Below, piece after piece: positions 11,579 through 24,454 of a DNA stretch of 64,000 nt. Position numbers and translations under genes: made by a program. Every line of letters starts with the position of its first letter. The stretch's first letter is position 1. This DNA is from Coniferiporia sulphurascens (Eukaryota; Basidiomycota; Agaricomycetes; Hymenochaetales; Hymenochaetaceae): the NCBI GenBank assembly GCA_002794785.1, contig NBBA01000007.1:310001-374000 (forward strand), given 5' to 3'. The notes under the pieces were generated by a model. That model made no database searches and was not told the DNA's origin. It saw nothing but the letters and a program-made list of their open reading frames with translations.

Positions 11579-12921
11579 TTAGTCAAAAATCGAGCCACCA
11601 TCAAGGAGTACCTGTGCAACGGAGGTAAGAAAGTATTGTATAGATAATTTAACAAGCCGGTGAATAAGGAACACTTACGCTTTGGCCTGCATGAAAACAA
11701 TGTCGTCAACCACTCGGTAGATTCAGCGACTCATTGAACGAAATATACTGACCAGTAATGAAGGACGCCTCCTTTGTAACGAAGAACGAGACGAGTGCAG
11801 CTACGTCGTCCGGCGTGCCCAATCTTCTCATCGCTAAACCACTTTTCAGCTGTAGGGTTTTGCAAAAACAAAATAGAATATAAGTTAATGACGGCCATGA
11901 CCGGAAAAGAGCATCATACACTTTCAGTCCAGGAGCCCTTAGTAGCACCAGATAAGCTGGTATAATAGTCATCAAATTTCCCGACTGCAAAAAAGGCAGT
12001 GAGCGTAAAATAGTCATCCCATGGCAAGATATCAAGCGCACGAAAGGTTGTATCAATAGGGCCAGGGGCATATGCATTAACGGTAATTCCATGTTGGCCG
12101 AGCTCCAAAGCTGACACGTGTATGACTTAGATATCTTCACATTTGGGGATGACGAGGACCAACGAACCAGCGCTCTGTGTGAGGCCTCTCAGGGCAAACT
12201 TTGAAGCTGCGTAAGCTGAGCCGTTCGCTTGACCTGAATACTGATGAGCACCGGATGTTTGAAGATAAAGAGATGTGTACCTTGTTTGCTGGCTGTCGAG
12301 GCCGCCCCTTTTGCCAGATTAAGCTCGTAATTCCGGGTCTATTTTGAGGAATAGATGTGTCGCCCTTACCTATGATCCTGCCACCTCGGCCTTGTTTGAT
12401 CATTTGAATTGCCGCATGCTTGTAGCAAAGCATCGCTCCCGTGACGTTAACACTAAAAACTTGCTCCCACTTGCTAACATCCACTGCGAATCGTTTTAAC
12501 ACCATCAGTAACAGGGTAATCAGTCCGCACCACTGGCATACTCTTAACTCACTCTCTGACACCAGACTGTGATGCGCAATTCCGGCGTTGGCTACCATCT
12601 GATTTCGTGTTATATCACGTAGTGCGCATCAGTGGCCCGGATATAGCACCTTGGGCTTACCACGTCAAGTCCCCCCAGGGCGTCGACGGTCTTGTTAATG
12701 AGCCCTCGGACATCCTCCTCCTTGCTCACGTCACCGAGGACTGTCAAAGCTTTTCTACCACCCCGAGTGATCAACTCGGCGACGGCTTCAAGGTTCTCCT
12801 TGTTCAATGGTATGTCGTTGAGGCTGATGTCATAACCATCGGCGGCGAGGCGCAATGCTATTCCGCGTCCGATGCCCTGCCCGGCACCTGTGACAATGGC
12901 AACTCCTCTGGCTGAAGACAT
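11579..12921 (-). CDS. Short-chain dehydrogenase/reductase (diacetyl reductase-like)
   Basis: A classical NAD(P)-dependent SDR oxidoreductase of 261 residues, close in pattern to fungal acetoin/diacetyl reductase-like and 3-oxoacyl reductase-like enzymes; the substrate is unknown. Ten exons fit in phase: 12921-12661, 12598-12553, 12483-12370, 12307-12281, 12233-12168, 12110-12042, 11984-11920, 11849-11753, 11686-11679 and 11611-11579. Visible motifs are TGAGQGIG (residues 11-18, cofactor binding), NAG (91-93), the catalytic Ser144, Tyr157 and Lys161 (YAASK), PGPIDT, and the C-terminal ITGQSVLLDGG. Only with the 8-nt exon (gccaaagc) and the last 33-nt exon does the usual SDR end appear; a direct reading would end in an unrelated tail. 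An in-frame ATG further upstream would add 25 residues, but the start at 12921 places the glycine motif as usual. Confidence 0.88.
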
Positions 12922-15750
12922 AATCAGTGGATTTGGAAACCTGTAGCTCGTAGTTGGCGATGAGCAGCGCTCGTGCACAAAGGGCTGAATAAACACAGCA
13001 GGGGTGGGTACTATATGCTTGAGTTGGGCAAAATGACCCCGCGAACCCGGCCGACTCTTCCCCTGAGTGCAGATAATTATAGAGTAATCTGACTACACCT
13101 GTTGATTCCAGCTGGAAATCTGGAAGAATAATTAGTGAGTCCAGGTCAATGGCAATAATGGGTCTTTAAAGAAAGACTTGTTCGTTTACAAACTAGACAA
13201 GTATCCGTAGTCGTATCACAGTACGGGTAGATTGATGACTCAGCATATTCATATCCAGTATTTAGTACCCACGATGGTTCAAGACACAAACTTCCTGAAG
13301 TTGAACTCCGAGATCGCCGTTACCGCCAGCTGGTAGAAAGTACATGCGTCGATCGATCTCTGTGACCAACGGCTTTGTGATGCCCACGTGTATAAGTGAA
13401 CGTGTCAAAGCAATGACCTCCCATGTTCCTCGAGTCAGTCATCAGGGTTGGTGTACATTGACTTGAGCGACCGAAGAAATCGGATCAGAGCCCGGTCACG
13501 ACGATATCAACTGCACGTTATATGTCGTGATTACGTGCCGGCCAAAGCAACGAATAGAGCAAGGGTAGGCACTATGCTTTTCCTTGGAAGTGTGGGATTG
13601 ATCATCCGAGAGCTGTCGGCGATTGACTTCATATCCCGTCCTCAGATGATTGCATGCGCACGAGTCTGGCGCCATCAATATTTTATTAATGTCTGATTTT
13701 CGATGGCACCCTCACCTTCTAGCCATTATCAAGCCGGCTTGGGAAGCGACAGAAGTGCATCGGTTGGCAACTTTCGCTTTTGTATTCCCTAGTTAGAGTA
13801 TCTGGTATTGACACTGTGTCACAAGGGCTAAAGGTTTTACGTGTATTCTCCGAGATAAGCTCGTTCCTCAGACTATTACGTCTTGACTTTTGAGAGGTGT
13901 CTTTGAGCTAGTGGAGTCGGGCTGTGGTACGTACGTCCTTCAGTTTGTACGACAATCAAGGGATTAACTTAGCCAGCCAGTACGGGCAAGGCCGGCGCGG
14001 CGCTTCTGTCCTTGCATTACACTCAAGCAGGCAAACCGTAATGCTGATTATGCCTAAGCTAGTTACTAGGTCGTTTCGGATATCTCGATGTAACTCTCGG
14101 AAATAAATTGTACTTGGGCGCATCGGCGTTGCAGGATTCGGTGATACCTATCCGAGAAAGAGCGTAAGGGACAGACTTTAGTACCGGTACCGTTCATTTA
14201 GGCTCTTGATGGGACTCGGAATCCGCGGTAAGCGCTCCCGCAAGCCTGATTACCTCGGCGAGCGTGCCTGAAGACGAGAAGCAGTGTTTTGCTAGCGATA
14301 TCTGTAATACCCGCGGTATGTGCTTCCTATGTGAGTACCTTTAGCAATCAAACTTCGGACTACAAATAGCGAGCATGCTCATTGTCTACGGTATTCGTAG
14401 GATAAGTGGGAGGGATGAAAAAAAGGAAATAGGAGAAGATGAAGCGCTTATGTACAAAACAAACGGATCTGCCCGAACATGGCCACGCGAGTGAGTCTTC
14501 ACCGATACGATCTCTCCGCCGCCGGGTATACTTTACGACAATCGGCATGCCCGACCAACGTACCGAGGGAAGATAGGCAGGGGCGGGTAGAAGACTCCTT
14601 TATGTAATGTTTTATGCGCGAAATGTCTGCCGAATTGCGTGAACCTACCGATATCTCCAGGCCCTGGTACTAGTGTGGAGTGAATACTGAACGCTCTCGG
14701 GTTGCAGGGGCCGGCGTATTCCCGGATCCCGGGCATGCTGGGTAATTGTCCATATTTTTTTCTCGCAGGAGTGGTGTGAACCACGTTCGCTGGTGCTCCG
14801 CGGGATGGTGATCGGAGCATTGCGCCATGTCGTGCTCATGCAGGGTCGAAACGATGCGGAGGATCGCCGGACCGGCTGGTAGATGTTTTTCCTAACAAAC
14901 GCGAGACCGCTCTGATCTGCTAGTCTGGTCTGACTACTATCCTCAAGGCTATTACTACGGCGGACTTGACGTCCGCACCTGCCCGTACCTTTGAGTCGAG
15001 TAAGTCATTTTCCCAGCCCCAATGTTCATTGGGAATAGTAGCACGAAACCAGTCCCTAATACACGCGCTTGCCGTCTCATATCAATCCGGTTCCGTAATA
15101 TTGATCATGATTGCCGTGCCTGTGTGTTTTGGGGAAGCACGCATACTTCCCACAATATTCCCATCTAACCCTCAGTGCTTCTCTGTAAAAATCTTGACAT
15201 TTAATACTTACAGACCCTATACAGAGAAAATGTTGCCGCGGTCATTATCGGCGCATACTTGATACTGAGTCTTCAACTCGCCCCCGCCTCGTCGTCCGTG
15301 CATTGTTGCCTATCTAAAAACTAATCCAAATATCCAATCCTACCGGAGATGAACGCGCTCTCCTGAGATGCCGATCGTGCCTGGTAACTTGCATGATCGC
15401 CGCGCTGTCAAAAGGTTAAGTCTAGTGGAAGCAATATTAATGCTGACAGACTCTTGTTGACTGTGAATACAAGACGATATAACAGATCATGCCGAAAGTT
15501 TTCAAGTTTTTTTATCGTCGCTAAACCGGGCGAAGACCCCATCAAAAAAATTCTGCTTCGCTAAAACAGAGAGTCTAGACGTGCATAATAGGGATATTTC
15601 ACTCTATACATATTATTAAAAGGGCATTTATAAGAAATACACCATAAAATGAAAAAAGACGCGGGTATGGCTACATTGTATAGAAGAGTGTGGTGTATCG
15701 CTTGAGCTGGCAGGGTCTTTCTACAACGGTAGAAAAACACAGCCAAAGCA
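12922..15750. other. Non-coding stretch, nothing recognised
   Basis: About 2.8 kb upstream of the dehydrogenase and downstream of the GPI-protein gene. Only short unsupported ORFs are present; I see no repeats or transposon ends. Confidence 0.45.
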
Positions 15751-16634
15751 TCACAGAGCCAGAGCAAGGCCAAAGAGCGCAGGAAAGAAGACAAAGATGA
15801 CGTTGAATTGAGTGTTCGTCCTTCGAACGTGCCTTCCTCTGCCCAAGGCATCGTTTTTTACCGTAGTTGCAGCATCAGAGCTCATGGATCCGGAAGGGGA
15901 CGGAGTCGCAGAACTTGAAGCAGTAGTTTCCATAGTAACTGTCACTAGATCATTGTTGTCACCATTAGGCAGCCCAGATATAGACGCAGAACCCGAAGTC
16001 GGAGAGCTGGATAAAGACGACACATTTGATGTAAGTTGAAATGCGCTGGCGTTTGCTGGCGGTCCTTGGCGTAATTTGTCCGACGAGGCAGTCCCGTTGC
16101 AAGAGATGCGGAAATCGGCTGTGTAAATAGTCTTCGGGGGAATCGCCGATAGAAACCGAATGGTGCTGAATTTGAGGAAGGAAATGAGTGTCCGTCCGGG
16201 TTATCATCTCAAGTCGTCCCTGCGCATATAGTGATGCTACTCACAACTTTGGTGCGTACCCGCAAGGCTCCGAAGGAAAATAGACATTCCGATACATTGC
16301 TTGAGGATCTACGTCTGATGCTAGGGTAGTCACGTACTTCTGCATTGCGCTGTGATCGGTATCCTAGCATGCTTATAAGCGACAACATCCGCCCCATAGC
16401 GAAGCAACACAGGAGTGTCCAAAGGTCACTACTCACAGCATTAGTCCATAGTTCCATCAACATTCTTCCAAGATCGTGTAGATGTGGTTCCGATTTGGAG
16501 TCAATCCAGGTAATGTTGTTCCACGCCCCGCTGTAAAATATGGTTCTAGCAACGGGCTGAGTAGGGAATAGGCCCGCACAGGCCACGCCCGTCCAGAAAG
16601 CAAGAGTTGCAAGAGAAAAGAGCGCAGGTCGCAT
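15751..16634 (-). CDS. Kre9/Knh1-like Ser/Thr-rich GPI-anchored protein
   Basis: A predicted secreted, GPI-anchored cell-wall or plasma-membrane protein of 235 residues. Three exons, 16634-16437, 16339-16245 and 16165-15751, join in phase. Residues 1-20 form a signal peptide ending VACA. The next about 100 residues carry the pattern of the Kre9/Knh1 N-terminal domain: PVARTIFYSGAWNNITWID, a central YVTTLASDVD and the conserved TIYTADFRI strand that appears only after splicing. A Ser/Thr-rich stalk with SSLSSS and TASSSATPSPSGS follows. The end, FNVIFVFFPALFGLALAL, is hydrophobic as in GPI-attachment signals, with small residues upstream for cleavage. Yeast Kre9 and Knh1 act in beta-1,6-glucan assembly. 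Fungal proteins of this broad family are mostly uncharacterised, so the role here is inferred. Confidence 0.85.
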
Positions 16635-17829
16635 AGTAGTCTTGTCGAGATATATGGATTATTATTAAAGTAGCTGTGGGAGGTGGCAGTTTGAAGATGG
16701 AGTAAGTCGACCCACGCCGCGTGTGGCATCAGTATTTCCCGCACCTACCAACGCGTTATGTCACGTCACAAAAAGGCCGGTATTTTTGGGGGGTTCGTTA
16801 TTCAGGTTCCTGCATGCTGGCGGACCTATCTACAGATCCTCTGCCGGTGGTACGCCTGCGGCCTACCAATCGGTCCATTACCACCGCGTTCACGATTCCA
16901 ATTAAGCGTTATGCTTCCGCATCATTCTCAGGCTTCGTCTAGCTTTGATTCGGTTCTACCCGTAAAGGTACTAGGCACCCTACAAGTCAACTGAGTCGCG
17001 GATGGTGTTCAACAGCTGTATGCGCCGCGGGGCTCGCCGGCGGAATTCATCACATGTAGGTATTTCCTGGAAATCCACGGCTTTCGTCGATAATGCGCAA
17101 CTGGGCAGAAATAGTGTCGCTGGGGACTAGTGATCGTGTCACTTTAGCCCTATGCTCGTAATTGGCCTGCAAACATCCGGACTGGCGCGTGGTAAATAAA
17201 GACCGGGATGATTATTTTTTTCCTAAAAAAAATAATCCGCTTGACAAGGGTCTGGACAACTACGCATTTGAATGTCCTATCTGGGCGAAAGCACGCAGTT
17301 TGTTGATAGACTTGCGGCTTCCACTCACGAATATTCTTCGGCAAAGAACAGCACAGCCCTTCGCAATGGACGAACTCCGAGGTCCGATTTGGTGTTTGGC
17401 TATTTTTGGGTTATTCAGCATCACATTTTCTTCTTCAGAGACCCTTTGAGCCGCTTCCAATGTATCATCCCCCATGTTCCCTCTTGGTCCACGGTCCGAC
17501 CCTTCGCGACCTGCCCCGCCGGTTTCGGCCAGAATCTGCATAGTCCCCGTGGACGAAACTGAGAGCCAGATCTATGTTACGATCACAGGGTTTCACCGAG
17601 GACTTTCGTAACAATACTTTTGTCGACGCCCCACCCTCCGCCAAGATCTATATAAAAGCGCGCTGGAAGCCCCAGAACTGCTTTACGAGAAGGCTCACTC
17701 GAACAGTACAGGGAACTCGGCCTCTGTTTTAAGCTTTTGAAGTGATCTTCCTCGTCGTTCGCCGCACGTTTGCCCAACATTCTCGCCACTCCAATTTACG
17801 CGTATGACCCGCTTTCGCCTCAAAGGGCG
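16635..17829. other. Divergent intergenic region
   Basis: Separates the GPI-protein gene (-) from the Ser/Pro-rich gene (+). A TATA-like box sits at 17649-17658. No other feature was recognised. Confidence 0.45.
17649..17658 (+). promoter_or_regulatory. Possible TATA box (TATATAAAAG)
   Basis: A full TATATAAAAG match lies about 170 bp before the ATG at 17830, in a pyrimidine- and purine-patchy leader. The spacing implies a 5' UTR of roughly 140 bp. Confidence 0.4.
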
Positions 17830-19405
17830 ATGTCGCTGCCAATGGCTGCATGCGGTCCGGCAGGCAGAAATTCCTACGGCAGTCGAAGACAAGCATTCAC
17901 TGGCTTCACGAATTATCGTTACGAGCCTCTGGCAGGGGGTCCTGCAGCAGATCCCGGAGAGCTGAGCCCCCACGGCATGGAAGATATCCAACCTACAGAC
18001 CGCATGGAACGGTACCAAGACCAGTCCATGACCGCTCGCGAAGGTACGAATTTTCAGTGGTGATTGACAGCCCATTGCCTGATGAGCTTATGCGTGCCCT
18101 GAAGGATTCGCTCCGAATCAAACTTTACCTTTGTACTCGTTTTCTTCGCCCTCTGGTCAAGCTGTTTCAAGTTTTCCAGGACAGGATGGCTCGCCGTCAT
18201 TCAACTACGTCCACCAGAGCGGTACCGCATTGTCAAACTTCGACCACCACTCGTCGTACTCTTTGTCTAACTCTAGTAGAAGTGATTGGAGCTCTCATCC
18301 TGCTGGTCCATCGTCTTCTCCCAGCATTGCCCCAAGTCTGGCTGTCCCGTGTCCGCGAATCAGCAGAATCAACACAGTTGGACGTTTGTCCCAACCGAAA
18401 ACTCCGACTGAGTCCTCAAATTCTACCCCCGCCATTTCGCCACACATAAACAATGCATACGGCTACGCCCCGCCCAATTTCTCGCCGTCTTTGACACCAG
18501 ATAATAAACCTCCGACTATGATTCAAAACTGGCAGGCATCTAGCGAGTCAGCGTTCCAACCGTATCCGTCCCCCGACTTTCAATTTGCATCTCAGTCCGT
18601 ATCCCCCCGGTCTGCCTCCTCGGATTTTCCTGACGAGAGACCACGTCGCCGTCGGCGAACAACTCTATCGTCTTCTTCGGGATCCGTTGTCTCGGCGTCG
18701 AGTGAGATGTCAGACCACACACTCAGTCGACCTCCGTCTACAAGTTGGAGCCCCAAAATCTCGCAGACGCAGAAAGCCGGCCCATCTCGGAAAGCGCGGG
18801 GAAAGGTATGTCTTCTTTTCTCAGCTCCCTGGGTTTGTTGCGCGGGCGCTAAAAATTAAAATGCACAATAGAGACCCCAGCCTCAGCCGCCTGCAGAGAC
18901 TTCTTCTTCTTTCTCGATTTTCATGGTGGCGCCTTCGCCTGCGACGCACGAGCCTGTAGGGGCAACGTACATGTCGACTGTCAACTTTGACGCTGATGCC
19001 GATGCATCGAGTCAGGCTTTCGAGCACGGACCAACGGATTTGCCTCCACGCATGTACGTAGGCGGTCCTGACGCAACCAGTCCTTGGAAACCCCGTAAAA
19101 ACCTGGGCACTATCCCGGGGAGTGCGCTGGATTACGTGAGTTGGTCTACCTTATTGTCTCTGAGTTTGATTAGTCCCTTCGTCGGCGGTCATCCAAACTT
19201 TAGTCCCTTTACCGCGCGTTCCCTCATGTTGACGTCAACTGACGCACTTGATCTTCTTGTCTGACAGCTCCCTACTGTAGAAGACCGGATGGCGCGTCTT
19301 GAGAGGGCGCTTGATGCGTATGTACGATTTAGGGGAGAGCAAGCCGTCCGAAACTCGGTCCTCCCCGGAATGGACACGGTTCCCGATCAAAAAAATGATT
19401 CGTAA
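17830..19405 (+). CDS. Ser/Pro-rich protein of unknown function
   Basis: I do not recognise a domain. Four exons, 17830-18043, 18105-18805, 18872-19135 and 19268-19405, join in phase to 438 residues. The start at 17830 is the first ATG of the frame; the frame is open further up, but only from non-ATG codons. The protein is largely disordered in appearance, rich in Ser, Pro, Gln and Tyr, with a basic patch DERPRRRRRTT near the middle that could be a nuclear localisation signal. The last exon reads LPTVEDRMARLERALDAYV, a short amphipathic helix with a heptad look, and the preceding exon has a compact MYVGGPDATSPWKPRKNLGT block. A basic patch plus a C-terminal coiled coil would suit a transcriptional co-regulator, but this is only a guess. 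Confidence 0.7.
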
Positions 19406-22400
19406 CAACTACTACCTGAACTCTGCCGTTTGTTCTAGTGTCCCCCATGGTCGGCCTCCCGTTCGCGTTTCACATTCACGCTGTTGTAAGCTATATGTAT
19501 TGCGTTTTTACTATGGATTATCCCTCAGGTCTGTATGACGCTTTCTCTTTGCGGTCGGACTACATCCTTCTGCAGCTGTTTTTGTTCTTTTTATATACAC
19601 AGACGCCGTTAGTCAACGCTCGCATTTTCTGTAGCACATTCAATGTTTCACAATACTTCTGAAATCTGAAACCGGAATTCTAAAAGCCTAAATATACTGT
19701 GGTTCTGCTTCATACTGATGCGCCGTGAGCGCACGTGTGGCAATGATGACTTCGGAAAGTTCGTTACAGCTAGCGCAATAGGTGGTGTAACTCATCAGCG
19801 CGTTGATTGCGTTTGTATTGAATAACTAGCGTTCCGGAAGGACTTTGAACCACAATAGCCCGCGCACTGCGGGCTTCCAAGAAAGAGATGTCTCAGATGC
19901 AATCAGACGCAAAGCATTCCCATTAGCTTTCGCACTTTGAATCCGGGCGGACCGACAGACGGGCTTTGAAAGCCGAGTCACGCTCGCCGCAGCTTTTATG
20001 TAAATAGGAAGACCGCTGCCTAAAAATCAACGTCCGAGTCGGCGAGCTCGCTCAGCATCGCGAACTGCAGGCAGAATTATCCTGAGCTCCTGATAATTCC
20101 GACTTTCCGAGTCAGGGTTACTCATGACTGAATATTAAACACGCGACGTTCCATCTCAGGTTGTAAATATGAAGCCGACGATCGAGCTTAAGAGGGGGAC
20201 TTACTCAAATTAGAGCGGAGCACGTTGTAGACGAGCCGAGAGAAAGCACGAAATCCGGAACAAAGCATGGCGCCGCAATCTCGGCAGTCGCCTTTTGTCG
20301 CCAAGTTCTGTCCCCCCATTTGCACAATCTTCGCCATACCACACGCTGCGGACACACCCGCACCGATAGGGCTGCGGGCGCAGGTTTGTTACGAACTCAG
20401 TACTGTAACGTGATTAACGTCCATCACTATGGCGGTTACTCCACTGCTACGGCCGATATGAACGCTCGGAACCTGTTAAATTTTCAGGACGTCATGATCA
20501 GGACTCGTTCCTGGACAATATATTTCGCAGAAGATGAGAGAAAAGTTGGAAGATATATCAATCCACAGGAACGATTACTGAGTATAATTTACTCTAGGTA
20601 GCTGATGGCATCACCGGAATATTGAGTAGATCGCAGTCGGATCGATGATGCTGTACATGTATAGGAACCATTTCTTTCCACCTGTTTCCGGGTTCGTTGA
20701 TTCGACGGAACCAAAAGCGGCTTAAAATATCGATTCACTTGGGTTAGAATATGTCAAAGTAATGGATCGTTTCTTTCCTTTTGGAAAGGTCGTTTCCCGA
20801 TTGGCATCAGTGACTGTGATGATTGGTCCCGGGGCTATCAGGCACTTCGTCTATCCATGTACTTAGTGCTTGGGCTAGGGTCAACCAGGGGACGACATGG
20901 CCTCAAGAAAATACGTACGTTCCACGAGTGAGTATCAAGGGAAGGGGGTGTCAATCGCCGGTCGTAAAGGAAGGCATACAGATTCATTGTTATCGAAAAT
21001 CAGAGGACCCATGATGTCCTCACGCGTATGATGACAAGCTACTCGTGTTCATCAGATCAACATGCTGTGCATTATCGCTCGTATCCTTCAATATATCATG
21101 CTCGCAGCGTGAATTCAATTATGCGGGAATCTGCATCGTTTTAATCCAGCATAGACGAGCAACGACCGACGGAGAGACACGTGCAGAAGAAGACTGATTT
21201 CTTTTATGCAAATGGTCAATCTAAAAAAGTATAGGGACTCGAAACCCGCAATTGTATTCACATCTGTAACCTCACCGCATTTTCGTCCAGCACGTGTGTG
21301 AGCGGAATTTCTGCACCCCCTTGCCCTAGCAGAGCACATACACATGGAAACCGCCCTAAAACAGTCGGCGAATTCCGAGCTGGTGCAGTTAGTGAGACGT
21401 AGCGGTTTAAGCATCCGATCCACGAGCTCATTAATATCATGCGTACGGGCTAGAGCATTATAATGACATTTGTATGTCCCTTCCCATTCCTCGGGAAGAT
21501 GAAGGACAATCATTGTCTTTGTGTGTCTCGTAAAGGTCCAGGATGCGAACATGGCTGCAGTGCCTCTCCTCGAAACAGACCGTAATTGTGTCGATTTTTG
21601 CCGACAAACGAGTCATGGCTTGCTGTTGCTATTTTTACTCTTGCTCGCGACGTTGTTCTGCAATTGACTTCGCTTGTAGTGAACTATATCAGAACCCCAG
21701 CAGCACGTACTCGGCGCTAGCCAGTGTATTAGCTCTTCGATAGATTCATAGGCCAGGGCTCGAGCTGGAACTGACCAGGTTCGCTCCGGAGCTTCCGTGA
21801 TTTTTCTCCTGGACCATCTCTCATTCAACTTGAAGGGGCAAGACTGCTGCGGGATGAATCGCTTCAAAAAACCGCCATGTCCTCCTCCTGATACCTAGAG
21901 CAAAAAGCTAGCTCTCGTTACTTCGTATCTTCGTGTGCATATAGAGAAGAGGACTTCACTTGGCATATTCGGCACACATGCGTAAATCGCGCCGCAAAGG
22001 TGAGGCTCGCTTAAGTTGTCAGAGCGTTGCATGGTGACTCCGCTGGGAATTCCCAAAGTACGAACTTCTCTACTTCTCGGAGCTCCGGTCTATTGGCCTT
22101 ACGGAGCGCCATACGCTGATTTCAGAGCAAGATGGTTTATTACGACCGTGTGCGTAAAAGGGGCAAAACGTACAGTAGTGTTCCGTGACATGCTGGATTT
22201 GGGGATGCCGTGACTCTTTGTTGGTCGGCAACCCCTTTCGTTGGGAGGACCACAGCACCGATCTGCAGGAAAGCGCACAGCCGTCTTGTTTTATCTTCCT
22301 CTGCTGTGCGTTTTCCCCGCCTTCTGGTATCAGAGTCGAGAGTTTCTGGCGAACGCTGAAAAGAAGGGGGTCAAAGCTGTGTGATTGTCACACCTCATTG

Positions 22401-22507
22401 TCAGCCACGCCACCCGAGGCTCGATAAAGGCCTTGCTCGTCTTCTGCTCACGTTCACCTCGACGTCCATCAACCGCCGCCGCTCGCTGTTGCTCACGTCC
22501 CCGACGC
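19406..22507. other. Non-coding stretch, nothing recognised
   Basis: About 3.1 kb between two plus-strand genes. ORFs here are short, have no motifs and do not splice together. No repeats or RNA genes were noticed. Confidence 0.45.
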
Positions 22508-24454
22508 ATGGACCCAGGTGCGCCGCTCGTCAACGACGTGCATTCGCCGACCCAGCGCCAGTCCATCCTCGGCTCTTTTCTTCGCGTCCGTCCTCGCGGC
22601 GGTTCGCAGTCTCATCAGTCTCCCCAAAACCTCCAGCTTGATCAGTCTCAAGATCCATCCACATCTGTTCTGTCCGGAAACAGTGCCCCCATCATCAGCG
22701 CTAGCATGCCTGCCCAGCCTCCCTCTCCAAATCCAAATAATCCAGGCCACAGGCGACGACCAGCAGCGGGTGCTCTGCAAGCTTCTGTGTCCAATGGCTT
22801 CAGTGTCTCGCCAGCGAGCACAGGCGTTGGTGTTCACGGATTTTCAAACATTCTCCGTCGTCGACGCTCTGCCAATGGCGCCCTTGCTGCAGCGAATCCA
22901 TCGATGACCGCAAGCCCCTCACCAATTGATGCAACCCCACCTGCGCTAGTCTCACGCCCTCCGGCCACCAATTTAGGCACGGGCCTTGCTCATCGCATTC
23001 GCCTCGTTCCTCACCTTGACTCAAATCGATCTCTGCATTTTGAACCGATTTCCCGTGACGTACGCGAGGGTGACATGCCGCTGCGCATTGGGCGCTTCAC
23101 AGACCGTTCTGGGATGGGCGTTGCGGCGCTTAACGCCCAAAATACAAACAAGCTTGCATTCAAGAGCAAGGTTGTCAGTCGTGCACATGCAGAAGTGTGG
23201 TGCGAGTCTGGCGGGAAATTTTACATCAAGGACACGAAGTCTTCCTCCGGCACATTCTTGAATCATATCAGGTTATCTGGGCCAAATGCGGACTCGCGTC
23301 CATTCCCACTGAAGGACGGTGATGTGCTTCAGTTAGGGGTAGATTATCAGGGTGGCACGGAGGAGATATACAAGTGTGTGAAGATGCGGATTGAGCTTGG
23401 AAGGGAATGGCAATCGCAGGCCAACGCTTTCAAGTAAGTTTCCGTCTATCTCTACTTGTCTTCGTTCTTATCTCCCCTTCCGCGAAGCACGAACGCGTTG
23501 AAGCAGCTTAAAGCTTTGTCCGCTCAGCCATCAACCGGGAAGCCCTCGTCAAAGCTCTCAGTCTCAAAATCTGGTATATCGGACTGTTGTATCTGTCTGT
23601 TTTCGGTGACTGTCCATCAGTCGCTCTTCATCGCACCTTGTTCGCATGTTTTCCATTACAAGTGCATCCGGCCTATGTTGCATATGCACCATCCCGGTTT
23701 CTCTTGTCCTTTGTGTCGGACGTTCGCCAATCTGGAAGAAGACGTAGAGATAGACATCGAAGACGCTGATATTTCCGACAATGCTGAAGGGACGGGAACC
23801 GGAGGCTCGGGTGCAGAAGGCCCAATCTTATCTACTTTGGCACCGGGTCGCAATGCCATGGACGTTGATGCCGTCTCGAACGTAAGCGCCGTCCTAACCG
23901 CCGCGAACGAGGTTGCCGCGCAAATAAACGGCGGAGCGGAAACAGAGGTTGAGCGTGACTTTGCGCCGTCAAACCACAGGAGGAGGGATGTCGGTGCGAC
24001 GCTACGTAACAACCATTCGCCCTCACCCATTCGCAGTCACTTTGAAGGAGTACCTGAGAATGCGGACGAATATGCTTTGGCAGAAACGGATGGCGAATTC
24101 GGCGCGCTCTTTGACGACGAACACGATGAGGATATGCATGTACTTCCCCCGCTGCCAGTCCCATCGCCATCAATGCAGCATCTCGCAGCGGTGCCTGTGC
24201 CCAGTACATCTTTGCCTTCTCCTGCGGCGGGCGCATCTATGTCTGCGCCATCGCAACTGCAAGGGTTCGCCATTGTACGCCCGTTATCTGACTCTAATAT
24301 GAACGCTGGTGTAATAGGCACACATGGAATCGTACCGGATGATGCCAGTGATGGGGACGTGGACAATGACGGAGACGGTTTCGAGATGCTCGGAGATGCG
24401 TCGGGTTCATCGGGTGAGGGCGTCGTTGGAGCCGGTGGAAAACGCAAACGATGA
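22508..24454 (+). CDS. dma1: FHA-RING E3 ubiquitin ligase, Dma1/Dma2-like
   Basis: Likely a RING-type ubiquitin ligase that binds phosphothreonine partners; yeast Dma1/Dma2 and fission-yeast dma1 act in spindle-position and septation checkpoints. Exons 22508-23433 and 23488-24454 (intron 54 bp, phase 2) give 630 residues. The ATG at 22508 is the first in frame; upstream codons are non-ATG. A Ser/Pro-rich N-terminus precedes an FHA domain at about 190-300, with the key MPLRIGRF, VVSRAHAEVW and SSSGTFLNH motifs. A RING with CCICLFSVTVHQ, the Cys-x-His of APCSHVFHYKC and CPLCR follows at about 342-388. The acidic tail (EEDVEIDIEDADISD) and a long disordered C-terminus of about 230 residues end in a basic GGKRKR. 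The order FHA then RING, with little between, is that of the Dma family; animal CHFR is longer with a PBZ finger. Confidence 0.9.

Noticed and set aside
11985..12041. Reading through this segment of the dehydrogenase as coding
   Set aside because: It is open in frame but would insert 19 residues between PGPIDTT and GKFDDYY; a GTGCGC donor and a pyrimidine-tract TTTTTTGCAG acceptor fit an intron better.
12610..12996. Upstream start adding 25 residues to the dehydrogenase
   Set aside because: SDR proteins normally have the glycine motif within the first about 20 residues, as with the ATG at 12921.
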